Below are positions 1 through 5,948 of a DNA stretch of 11,289 nt, one piece after another (the first letter of the stretch is position 1; every line of letters starts with the position of its first letter). The stretch is from Deltaproteobacteria bacterium (lineage in GTDB: Bacteria > Desulfobacterota > Desulfobacteria > Desulfobacterales > JAUVGT01). The stretch spans positions 1-11,289 of the forward strand of contig JAUVGT010000132.1 in NCBI GenBank assembly GCA_030593645.1, read 5' to 3'. The translations under genes and the position numbers were made by a program. Below the pieces are notes generated by a model. The model was not told the DNA's origin and did not search any database. It saw only the letters and a program-made list of their open reading frames with translations.

Positions 1-24
1 AAATTCGCTTTTGACAAGGGTATT

Positions 25-59
25 TTGGATCATCTTCAACTAACTTGAAGATGATCCAA
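25..59. promoter_or_regulatory. Perfect 15-bp hairpin upstream of the ferredoxin gene
   Basis: Arms at 25-39 and 45-59 are perfect 15-bp reverse complements around a 5-nt loop (CTAAC). The structure ends 23 nt before the ATG at 83 and just upstream of the ribosome binding site (AAGAAGGA, 67-74). It is not followed by a T-run on the plus strand, so it is not a textbook intrinsic terminator for that direction. It could be the terminator of a gene upstream of the window, an mRNA-stabilising 5' stem or an operator. A TTGACA-like hexamer lies at 11-16, but no convincing -10 follows at normal spacing. The role is uncertain; the hairpin itself is directly visible. Confidence 0.5.
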
Positions 60-82
60 TAATATTAAGAAGGAATTTTATA

Positions 83-394
83 ATGCCAAAACAAAACGAA
101 TCACCCTACGCCGCTCATGTTTTTGTTTGTACCAATGATCGTGGCGGAGAAAGGAAATCGTGTGCAGACAATAACAGCCAGCTTATTAAATCTAAATTGA
201 AGGACGCGGTAAACGAGAAAGGCTGGAAAGGAAAGGTCAGGATTTCCACATCAGGATGTATGGGGCTTTGCGCCAAGGGTTCCAATGTGATGATTTACCC
301 TCAGAAGGTATGGTTTGCCGAAGTTTTTCCTGATGATGTGGATGAGATCGTGTCTACCATTGAACATGTCATGGCAGATGATTCTTTTTATTGA
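83..394 (+). CDS. Thioredoxin-like [2Fe-2S] ferredoxin domain protein
   Basis: This small cytoplasmic iron-sulfur protein of 103 residues has no signal peptide. Four cysteines fit the thioredoxin-like [2Fe-2S] ferredoxin pattern: C16 in HVFVCTN, C27, then C59 and C63 in the GCMGLC loop. The C-terminal half (MIYPQKVWF followed by a PDDVDEIV-like helix) is typical of the family related to the NuoE and HoxE cluster domain and the free-standing Shethna-type ferredoxin. It probably carries one [2Fe-2S] cluster and transfers electrons; its partner is unknown. The ATG at 83 is supported by AAGAAGGA at 67-74, with 8 nt spacing. The gene converges on amrS, whose stop lies 50 bp downstream on the other strand. 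No terminator was recognised between them. Confidence 0.88.
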   Translation: MPKQNESPYAAHVFVCTNDRGGERKSCADNNSQLIKSKLKDAVNEKGWKGKVRISTSGCMGLCAKGSNVMIYPQKVWFAEVFPDDVDEIVSTIEHVMADDSFY

Positions 395-443
395 GGTTAT
401 CCTCCAATGTAATAAACGAGTTCGTTCGATCTCTGAACGGGGC

Positions 444-1457
444 TTACAAATCCACACCATCGATTTTTGAACCGCAGAATTTGCACGTCCCATTCTCAAT
501 ACGGTTTTTTCTTACCAGGAATCCCCAGCGTTCGATCAGTACTTTTCCACAGTTGTAACAAAATGTGCTTTCACTTTCTTCACCCGGTACATTGCCGGTG
601 TATACATATCTTAAACCGGCATCAATTCCGATTTTACGGGCCATGATCAATGTATCCAGCGGTGTGGGCGGATGATCGGTCAGTTTATAAGTGGGGTGGA
701 ACCGGCTGATATGCCATGGGGTTTCAGGGCCAAGAGCGGAGACCAGGAAGCCGGCCAGGTTTTTAAGTTCGGTTTTATCATCATTCAATCCGGGGATGAT
801 CAGGGTGGTGACCTCAACGAATATACCTTTTTTTTTCATTTCTTTTAAGGCTGTTTTAACAGGTTCTAATCTGGTTCCGCAATATTTTTTATAGTATTCA
901 TCAGTGAACGCTTTGAGATCCACGTTTGCGGCATCGAGAAACGGACTGATCATATGAATCGCTTCAGGCGTCATATACCCATTTGTAACAAAAACATTAC
1001 GAAGCCCCTTTTCTTTCGCGATTTTTGCCGTGTCAAAAGCAAACTCAAAATAGACGGTCGGTTCCGTATAGGTGTATGAAATGCTTTGGCAGCTTCCTCT
1101 TAAAGCATCATTAACCACATTTTCAGGCGTCGATGCATTACCCATGATCATGCCGTTATTGTCCGAGGGCATCTGCGCGATGTCTGCGTTCTGGCAAAAT
1201 TGGCATTTGAAGTTGCATCCCACGGTCGCTATGGAATAAGACAGGCTGCCCGGCATAAAATGAAATAAGGGTTTCTTTTCAATGGGGTCAATATGCTGCG
1301 CGATCAATTTACCATATACAAGAGAGTTGAGTTGCCCATCCGCATTTTCCCGTACATTGCATTTTCCCCGGCGGCCGGGCTTTATGACACATCGATGATT
1401 GCAGAGACTGCATTGAACCTTGTTTGCTTCCAGGGAATCGTATAGAAATGCTTTCAT
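444..1457 (-). CDS. amrS: AmmeMemoRadiSam system radical SAM enzyme AmrS
   Basis: This is a radical SAM protein of 337 residues. The [4Fe-4S]/SAM motif is CNFKCQFCQN, with C81, C85 and C88. Four N-terminal cysteines (C16, C19, C23, C33; CSLCNHRC then GKC) and the run KKPLFHFMPG before the SAM motif are characteristic of AmrS, which is related to pyruvate formate-lyase activating enzymes. Downstream segments YTYTEPT (about 128-134), VTNGY and NVDLKAF also fit. A C-terminal zinc-ribbon-like end carries CYNC (C300, C303) and CKFC (C325, C328). AmrS enzymes are named for co-occurrence or fusion with MEMO1 and AMMECR1 domain proteins, neither of which is in this window; to my knowledge the reaction is not settled. 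The start ATG at 1457 has an AGAGG-type ribosome binding site (1465-1469). It lies 26 bp after the methyltransferase gene, so the two are probably cotranscribed. Confidence 0.9.
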   Translation of the reverse strand: MKAFLYDSLEANKVQCSLCNHRCVIKPGRRGKCNVRENADGQLNSLVYGKLIAQHIDPIEKKPLFHFMPGSLSYSIATVGCNFKCQFCQNADIAQMPSDNNGMIMGNASTPENVVNDALRGSCQSISYTYTEPTVYFEFAFDTAKIAKEKGLRNVFVTNGYMTPEAIHMISPFLDAANVDLKAFTDEYYKKYCGTRLEPVKTALKEMKKKGIFVEVTTLIIPGLNDDKTELKNLAGFLVSALGPETPWHISRFHPTYKLTDHPPTPLDTLIMARKIGIDAGLRYVYTGNVPGEESESTFCYNCGKVLIERWGFLVRKNRIENGTCKFCGSKIDGVDL

Positions 1458-1483
1458 CGCTTAACCTCTATAAAACCGTTTTT

Positions 1484-2230
1484 TTATCCGGGAACAATAC
1501 CGGTTTTCTGTTTTGCCCTGTATTTTATCGCGAGGGGTCTGGTTCTGAATCTGGGGACCAGTGTTACAGCCATACCCACAAACGCCCCGAATGGAAATCT
1601 TTGGATAATACTGGATTGTTCCAGATTTCTTGTAAAGTTTCCCTGGTTACCGGGAAACTGACATACGGTTCGCCACGTGATCGGTATTTGCCCCATAATT
1701 TTCCGGATATTGTTTTTAATATCCCAGACACTGAAGAACCGCGCGTGATTAAAAATGGATTTTGCAAACATTCCTTTTAGTCTTCGCTGGAGCCCCTTAA
1801 TCGCGTATTTATTCAGGACACCGATGAAGATTTTGTCTTTTGCGACCCGGCATGCTTCTTCGAGGGATTTTTCCGGATTTTCTGTGAATTCAAGTGTGGT
1901 CACAAGGCAGGCATAATTAAATGAATTGTCTTCAAAAGGGAGATCTTCCGCAAAACCGCGATAAAGTTCCACTCGGTTTCCAAGGTTTTTTGACGTGATA
2001 TCAAGCATATACGGGGATGGATCGAGACCTGTTACTAAAAGGCCCGCTTTAAGGAACGGCTTGAGGCTTTCACCGATGCCGCAACCAATATCGAGCAGTG
2101 TTTCTCCTCTGTAGGGTCTGAGCATGTCGAGCATCAATCTGGTCTCTAGCTCAGAGGTAAACCTGTTCCGCGGGTCTTTGAACCACTGCTCATATGATTT
2201 GGCATCTTTAAAGTCAAAGATATAACCCAT
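1484..2230 (-). CDS. Class I SAM-dependent methyltransferase
   Basis: This cytoplasmic Rossmann-fold methyltransferase has 248 residues from the chosen start. Motif I is LLDIGCGIGES (about 45-55). The acidic residue that would bind the SAM ribose is the D of GLDPSPYM (D70), and the AEDLPFEDNSF segment (about 94-104) matches the UbiE/Methyltransf_11 group. The substrate cannot be read from the sequence. The frame is open up to a TTG at 2266, but the ATG at 2230 is preferred. It begins MGYIFDFKDA, the natural-looking start of the domain, and the TTG would fall close to the expected transcription start of the only visible -10 element. Neither start has a strong ribosome binding site. The gene precedes amrS by 26 bp, which suggests a two-gene operon and possibly a shared modification pathway (inference). 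Confidence 0.82.
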   Translation of the reverse strand: MGYIFDFKDAKSYEQWFKDPRNRFTSELETRLMLDMLRPYRGETLLDIGCGIGESLKPFLKAGLLVTGLDPSPYMLDITSKNLGNRVELYRGFAEDLPFEDNSFNYACLVTTLEFTENPEKSLEEACRVAKDKIFIGVLNKYAIKGLQRRLKGMFAKSIFNHARFFSVWDIKNNIRKIMGQIPITWRTVCQFPGNQGNFTRNLEQSSIIQRFPFGAFVGMAVTLVPRFRTRPLAIKYRAKQKTGIVPG

Positions 2231-2273
2231 GATATGCAATTTAAATAAAATGAAGTGGTTTATCAAGTGGAAT

Positions 2274-2279
2274 ATTATA
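2274..2279 (-). promoter_or_regulatory. Candidate -10 element for the methyltransferase-amrS pair
   Basis: The minus strand reads TATAAT in an A+T-rich patch 44 bp upstream of the ATG at 2230. No good -35 stands at 16-18 bp; a TTATCA (2299-2304) is 19 bp away. This is weak support. If real, transcription would start near 2267, leaving a leader of about 37 nt before 2230. Confidence 0.25.
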
Positions 2280-2308
2280 ATATTATTGAGTATTCGAATG
2301 ATAAAGAA

Positions 2309-2332
2309 GATGGTCTCGTAAAAAGTCCGAAT
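2309..2332. repeat. Partial terminus of the MITE-like repeat, flanking copy 1
   Basis: This 24-nt stretch reads like the end of the palindromic repeat described at 11151-11275. It agrees with that copy's left terminus at about 20 of 22 positions (GATGGTCTCGTAAAAAGTCC against GACGGTTTCGTAAAAAGTCC). It stands 2 nt outside copy 1. The last part, AAAAGTCCGAA (2321-2331), recurs exactly at the corresponding flank of copy 2 (11279-11289, inverted). The repeat family therefore appears to have an outer, nested half-element on this side. Confidence 0.6.
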
Positions 2333-2334
2333 GA

Positions 2335-2516
2335 GACGGTTTCGTAATCCGCCGTAGGCGGACCAAATTCAAGGCGTGCAAATTTCGTAATCATGAAGCG
2401 TACTTATCGGACCCGTCCTGTTAAATCTGTCTTTTTATTTAACAGGGGAGTTGAATGATTGCGAAATGCAGCACAACGCAGAAGTTGGTCCGCCTACGGC
2501 GGATTACGAAACCGTC
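2335..2516. repeat. MITE-like palindromic element, copy 1 (182 bp, 32-bp perfect TIRs)
   Basis: Terminal inverted repeats at 2335-2366 and 2485-2516 are perfect over 32 bp and start GACGGTTTCGTAA. Each arm contains its own small palindrome, TCCGCC-GTA-GGCGGA (2348-2362), mirrored at 2489-2503. Inside, 2382-2394 and 2455-2467 pair at 12 of 13 positions (the odd pair is G-U in RNA made from the plus strand). The centre carries a perfect 10-bp hairpin, CCTGTTAAAT (2417-2426) and ATTTAACAGG (2437-2446). The whole element can fold into one long stem. It shares 44 nt (2364-2407) and 39 nt (2450-2488) exactly with the inverted copy at 11151-11275. No transposase is encoded, so it would be a non-autonomous or REP/REPIN-like element. 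It sits downstream of the helicase gene and upstream of the methyltransferase gene. Confidence 0.85.
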
Positions 2517-2526
2517 TAAGAAGACA

Positions 2527-2560
2527 ATTCGGAATTCGGGGCCGGTATCGTAATCGTTTT
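2527..2560 (+). repeat. Dispersed EcoRI-box repeat, copy A
   Basis: The segment contains CGGAATTCGGGG followed by CCGGTATCGTAATCGTTTT. The reverse complement of 9628-9667 carries the same sequence with a few substitutions and a 6-nt insertion (AATCGG). It begins 10 nt after the end of the MITE-like copy 1, just downstream of the helicase gene's stop codon. Two copies about 7 kb apart, in opposite orientation and both between genes, indicate a second dispersed intergenic repeat family. Its function is unknown. Confidence 0.6.
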
Positions 2561-2589
2561 CTATCCCTTGAACCCTATCTTTTTAGTAT

Positions 2590-3978
2590 CTATTTTGCTT
2601 GTTTATGTTTATTGGATTCCGGCGGGGGAAATCCAAAGAAGGCGCCTATATGGGTCTGGCTCCAACTTTTACGAGCAGGTTTTTTCCAGTTGTTATTCTG
2701 TTTTCTATGGTTTTTTCCCGGGGGTTTTTTCTTTCTGGTTTTTCTCTTAATTTCAACACGCCTGCATTTGTCTTCAATATAATCGGAATCTGCGGGCCAC
2801 TCTACCGGAATTTTATATCCCAGCATTTTTTCAAGATCTTCCAGGTGAAATACATATCTTTCACAGGCGAATGCAAATGCCTTTCCGTCTTTTCCGGCGC
2901 GGGCAGTACGACCGATTCGATGGATATAATTTTCTGCATCCTGGGGAAGGTCATAGTTAATTACGTGGCTGATATCTTCAACATGGATTCCCCGGGATGC
3001 CACATCGGTTGCGATCAAGATTTTAATTTTGCTGTTTTTGTAGTTTTCCATTAATTTAAAACGTTTTTTTTGCGGTAAATCGCCGGTGATTCCTTCTGCC
3101 GGCCAGCCGTTTCCCTTAAGCTTTAAGGTCAGCCATTCCACACCGGCTTTTGTGTTCACAAAAATAAGAATGCGGCTCCATTTTTCTTTTTTTAATAGTC
3201 CCAGGAGCAGTTCCAGTTTCTTATCAGAGCCCACATGAAAGAGCACCTGGTCGATTCTTTCCACGGCCACTTCCTGGGGTGTGATGGAGATAAATTCAGG
3301 CAGGTTCATATATTCATATGTCAGCTCCAGTACCCTGTGTGAAAGGGTCGCGGAGAACAGCATGGATTGACGCTGATCAAACGAAGGGAGTTTGCTTAAT
3401 ATGAATCGCATGTCCTTAGCGAATCCCATGTCAAGAAGCCTGTCTGCTTCATCGATGACCACAATATTAATGTCGGACGGTTTAAAAACTCCCTGTTTAA
3501 AATAATCGATGATACGCCCGGGAGTGCAGATCACAATATCCGTGCCCTTACGGAGTAAATCGGCCTGCTTTTGGTAGTCGATGCCACCGACAATTTGAAC
3601 CATCCTTAGCTTGGTGTGACGGCCGATCATCAAGGCTTCTTCATAAATCTGAGAAGCCAGTTCGCGTGTGGGTGCAACAATCAGGGCGGAAGGTGTTTTT
3701 GTGTTCTGATTTGGGGAAGATAAAAGTTTTGTAAATACAGTCACAAGAAAAGCGGCTGTTTTCCCGGTGCCGGTTTGTGCCTGTCCGGCGATGTCTTTTC
3801 CTTCCAGGGAAGGAGGCAGGGTTTGAGCCTGGATCGGCGTACAATATTCAAAACCCGCGTCATAGATACCTGACAGGATTTCATAAGGCAGGTTAAAATC
3901 ATTAAAACTTGTTTTTGTTAAAAATTCCGGGCTTTCAGCCCTATGAATGGAACTATGAGATTCTGATTCCTCGGCCAT
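2590..3978 (-). CDS. rhlB: DEAD-box ATP-dependent RNA helicase, RhlB-like
   Basis: This protein of 462 residues unwinds short RNA duplexes using ATP. All core motifs are present: Q motif (GFEYCTPIQ, 42-50), Walker A AQTGTGKT (67-74), PTRELA (103-108), TPGR (152-155), DEAD (176-179), SAT (209-211), ATDVASRG (323-330) and HRIGRTARAG (353-362). Segments such as LFSATLSHRV, GDLPQKKR and ACERYVFHLEDLE resemble E. coli RhlB, the degradosome helicase. The RhlB assignment is from remembered similarity and is less certain than the family. The C-terminus (about 405-440) is a basic, low-complexity Lys/Arg/Asn tail, as usual for RNA-binding tails of these enzymes. The start at 3978 is backed by AGAGGAAA (3981-3988). 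A promoter is visible upstream (4041-4068). The gene appears to be transcribed alone. Confidence 0.93.
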   Translation of the reverse strand: MAEESESHSSIHRAESPEFLTKTSFNDFNLPYEILSGIYDAGFEYCTPIQAQTLPPSLEGKDIAGQAQTGTGKTAAFLVTVFTKLLSSPNQNTKTPSALIVAPTRELASQIYEEALMIGRHTKLRMVQIVGGIDYQKQADLLRKGTDIVICTPGRIIDYFKQGVFKPSDINIVVIDEADRLLDMGFAKDMRFILSKLPSFDQRQSMLFSATLSHRVLELTYEYMNLPEFISITPQEVAVERIDQVLFHVGSDKKLELLLGLLKKEKWSRILIFVNTKAGVEWLTLKLKGNGWPAEGITGDLPQKKRFKLMENYKNSKIKILIATDVASRGIHVEDISHVINYDLPQDAENYIHRIGRTARAGKDGKAFAFACERYVFHLEDLEKMLGYKIPVEWPADSDYIEDKCRRVEIKRKTRKKKPPGKNHRKQNNNWKKPARKSWSQTHIGAFFGFPPPESNKHKQAK

Positions 3979-4040
3979 CTTTTCCTCTGTTCGTTAGCAA
4001 ATGCATGCAGGTGTATGTTAAGATTTTATTCATGAAATTG

Positions 4041-4068
4041 ATTATACTATGCCAATAGAATTTTGCAA
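4041..4068 (-). promoter_or_regulatory. Sigma-70 type promoter for the RNA helicase gene
   Basis: On the minus strand, TTGCAA (4063-4068) is followed after 16 bp by a perfect TATAAT (4041-4046). Transcription would start near 4034. The resulting leader of about 55 nt contains the helicase ribosome binding site. No operator could be identified. Confidence 0.5.
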
Positions 4069-4175
4069 GCTTTGATGAAAAATCAATACGGTTTTGAAAC
4101 CACATCTAATATATTTGATCAATTTCCACTTTTTATGTTATTGATTATTGCATGGAACAGGGATTCGGAGCAGAG

Positions 4176-4186
4176 AGCGCAGAGCA
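4176..4186 (+). repeat. Short repeat AGCGCAGAGCA, copy 1
   Basis: These 11 nt recur exactly at 9578-9588, both in intergenic DNA and on the same strand. They lie in a purine-rich tract of GCAGAG-type units, the kind of degenerate intergenic repeat seen scattered in some environmental bacterial genomes. The match is short and could be chance. Confidence 0.3.
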
Positions 4187-4231
4187 AAGAATAACAGCAG
4201 AGGAATATGCTTCGCTTTGTCATTATTAAAT

Positions 4232-4250
4232 GGCAGGTTTAGAACCTGCC
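4232..4250. repeat. REP-like palindrome GGCAGGTT-TAG-AACCTGCC
   Basis: Two 8-bp perfect arms (4232-4239 and 4243-4250) surround a 3-nt loop and are followed by CCGACGGGA. The motif resembles GGCAGGTT/AACCTGCC palindromes that I recall as frequent extragenic repeats in several bacterial groups. It lies 56 bp upstream of the dehydrogenase start codon and would be in its leader if transcription starts upstream. Only one copy is present in this window. Confidence 0.45.
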
Positions 4251-4306
4251 CCGACGGGATCTGAAAATATGGGCAGACACATCGGCTCCTGCGACATGGA
4301 GGAAAT

Positions 4307-5284
4307 ATGAAGGTTCTGATAACCGGTCGATTACCGGCCGAGGTACAGGCGTTAATTGAGAGAGAGCATGAGATTGAAATCAATCCCCATGATCGACCCT
4401 TAGACAGAGAACGTCTTATTGAGGGTATTAAAAATAAGGATGGCCTTTTGTGCATGATTACAGATGAGATTGACAGGGAGCTTATAAATGAGACCCGGCA
4501 TTTAAAAATGATTGCCAATTATGGGGTGGGCTTCAATAATATTGATATTGCGGCAGCCGGTCAAAAAGGGATTATGGTCAGTAATACCCCGGGTGTACTG
4601 ACAGAAACTACCGCTGATCTGGCCTTTACCTTAATACTGGCCACAGGCAGACGTATCATTGAAGGTGATAAAAAAACAAGGTCCGGCCAATTTCAGTTCT
4701 GGGCGCCCCAGCATTTCCTTGGCCGGGAAATTACAGGTAAAGTACTGGGTATTGTCGGGTTTGGGCGTATCGGAAAAGCGGTGGCTAAAAGAGCTGCCGG
4801 GTTTGATATGAAGGTGATCTATCATACACGGACAAGGCCGGAAGAATCCAATAAAGGAATTCCGAACGCTGATTTTACTGCTTTTGAAACCCTGCTAAAA
4901 GAATCTGATTTTGTATCCATACACGTACCGCTTCTCAGGGAAACCAGGCATCTGATTGGTAAAAAAGAACTATTGATGATGAAACCGACTGCTTACCTGA
5001 TCAATACGGCTCGCGGACCTGTGGTCAACGAAACCGCTCTTTATGAAGCACTTAAAAACGGTCAGATTGCCGGAGCGGGTCTGGATGTTTATGAAAAAGA
5101 ACCGGAGTTTGTTCCCGGATTGGCGGATCTTGATAATGTGATATTGCTTCCCCATGTGGGCAGTGCTACTGTTGAAACACGTGCAAAAATGGCTCGAATG
5201 GCTGCTGAAAATCTATTGGCTGGATTAAAAGGGGAGATACCTCCCAACTGCTTGAACTGTGATGATCTTTATGTTAACAGATAA
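4307..5284 (+). CDS. NAD(P)-dependent D-2-hydroxyacid dehydrogenase (glyoxylate/hydroxypyruvate reductase-like)
   Basis: This cytoplasmic oxidoreductase of 325 residues interconverts a 2-oxoacid and a D-2-hydroxyacid. The nucleotide-binding motif is GxGxxG at G151, G153 and G156, within VLGIVGFGRIGKAVA. The catalytic triad typical of the family is present: R236 in NTARGPVV, E265 in YEKEP, and H283 in LPHVGSAT. The substrate-loop segment NYGVGFNNID (71-80) is of the GyaR/glyoxylate reductase kind. Length is normal for the single-domain-pair enzymes and there is no ACT domain, so it is unlikely to be a regulated SerA. The exact substrate cannot be told from sequence. The ATG at 4307 has GGAGG at 4298-4302. 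The next gene starts 27 bp downstream, which suggests cotranscription. Confidence 0.9.
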   Translation: MKVLITGRLPAEVQALIEREHEIEINPHDRPLDRERLIEGIKNKDGLLCMITDEIDRELINETRHLKMIANYGVGFNNIDIAAAGQKGIMVSNTPGVLTETTADLAFTLILATGRRIIEGDKKTRSGQFQFWAPQHFLGREITGKVLGIVGFGRIGKAVAKRAAGFDMKVIYHTRTRPEESNKGIPNADFTAFETLLKESDFVSIHVPLLRETRHLIGKKELLMMKPTAYLINTARGPVVNETALYEALKNGQIAGAGLDVYEKEPEFVPGLADLDNVILLPHVGSATVETRAKMARMAAENLLAGLKGEIPPNCLNCDDLYVNR

Positions 5285-5311
5285 TTTCTAACTACAGGGA
5301 GGACAATATAA

Positions 5312-5872
5312 ATGAGTATAGTCGAACCATCCGATTCAAATCTTGTAAAAAGAGAAGACTGCGCGCTGGTCATCATCGATGTTCAGGAAAAACTGGTTCC
5401 GGTCATTTCGGAAGTACAAAAAGTAATCGATAATGTGATTAAACTCATAAAGGCGGCCAGGATAATCGGTCTTCCGATTATCCTTACCGAGCAGGAAAAA
5501 CTTGGCGGGACCATTGACGAAATAAAATCGGTTCTGGATGATTACAACCCGATTACAAAAGTCACTTTCAGCTGTTTTGGGTGTGATGAATTCGTCAATG
5601 AACTGAATCGATTAAATAGAAATACTTTACTTCTTGCAGGGATTGAATCTCATGTCTGTGTGACTCAGACCGCGCTGGATGCATTACCCAGGTATCTTGT
5701 TCACGCGGTGAGCGACGCGATTTCTTCCAGGGTTCATCATAATTGGGAAATTGCACTAACCCGGATGGATCGTTCCGGCGCGACCATTACATCAACTGAA
5801 ATGATTATATATGAACTGCTGACCCGGGCCGGAACGGATGAATTCAGGGAGGCACTTCCGTTTCTAAAATAA
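5312..5872 (+). CDS. Isochorismatase-family cysteine hydrolase
   Basis: This cytoplasmic hydrolase of 186 residues has the isochorismatase/nicotinamidase fold. The Asp-Lys-Cys catalytic triad is visible: D23 in VIIDVQEKL, K83 in ITKVTFSCF, and C116 in GIESHVCVTQTALDA. The short length and lack of the extra metal-binding residues of nicotinamidases resemble the YcaC-like hydrolases, whose substrates are mostly unknown. The start is backed by GGGAGGA at 5297-5303. It lies 27 bp after the dehydrogenase gene, so the two may act on related small molecules (inference). The 76-bp A+T-rich gap before moeA has no clear terminator or promoter. Confidence 0.87.
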   Translation: MSIVEPSDSNLVKREDCALVIIDVQEKLVPVISEVQKVIDNVIKLIKAARIIGLPIILTEQEKLGGTIDEIKSVLDDYNPITKVTFSCFGCDEFVNELNRLNRNTLLLAGIESHVCVTQTALDALPRYLVHAVSDAISSRVHHNWEIALTRMDRSGATITSTEMIIYELLTRAGTDEFREALPFLK

Positions 5873-5948
5873 AATTTACATCTTATTAAAAAATTGATTA
5901 AAGCCTTTGCGGTGAAATCATTTTTGTTTACTTGGTGGTCTGAACATT

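Larger units (their letters stand above)
3979..4306. other. Divergent intergenic region between helicase and dehydrogenase genes
   Basis: This 328-bp stretch has no credible gene. The half near the helicase (about 4000-4140) is A+T-rich and holds the helicase promoter. The half near the dehydrogenase gene contains a purine-rich GAGCAGAGAGCGCAGAGC-like tract (about 4168-4186) and an 8-bp palindrome (4232-4250). I could not find a convincing sigma-70 promoter for the plus-strand genes; TTGAAA (4094-4099) and TTGATC (4115-4120) lack a good -10 at the right spacing. Confidence 0.6.

Noticed and set aside
395..443. Bidirectional terminator between the convergent ferredoxin and amrS genes
   Set aside because: Only a weak 5-bp stem (CGTTC/GAACG) is present, with no T-run on either strand.
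2231..2266. TTG start that would lengthen the methyltransferase by 12 residues
   Set aside because: The extra residues are not domain-like, the codon is a weaker start, and it would lie at the expected transcription start of the only visible -10 element.
2335..2516. CRISPR array or integron recombination site
   Set aside because: There are no regularly spaced repeats with unique spacers and no cas or integrase gene. The structure is a single inverted foldback with dispersed copies.
2459..2782. Open frame on the plus strand starting MRNAAQRRSW, with a related start on the minus strand ending at 11198
   Set aside because: The shared N-terminus comes from the two inverted copies of the foldback repeat, not from a protein family. 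The rest of each frame runs antisense through the helicase and rtcB genes.
4115..4122. TTGATCAA palindrome as operator upstream of the dehydrogenase gene
   Set aside because: An 8-bp palindrome in A+T-rich DNA is expected by chance, and no second half-site or nearby regulator gene supports it.
4307..5284. Annotation as phosphoglycerate dehydrogenase SerA
   Set aside because: It has the shared catalytic core but no ACT or extra C-terminal domain, and the substrate loop looks more like glyoxylate/hydroxypyruvate reductases, so a general family name is safer.
5873..5948. Possible Moco riboswitch or promoter upstream of moeA
   Set aside because: The 76-bp gap is too short and lacks extended pairing for a Moco-type RNA. 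TTGATT (5894-5899) has only a poor -10 (ATCATT) at 17 bp.
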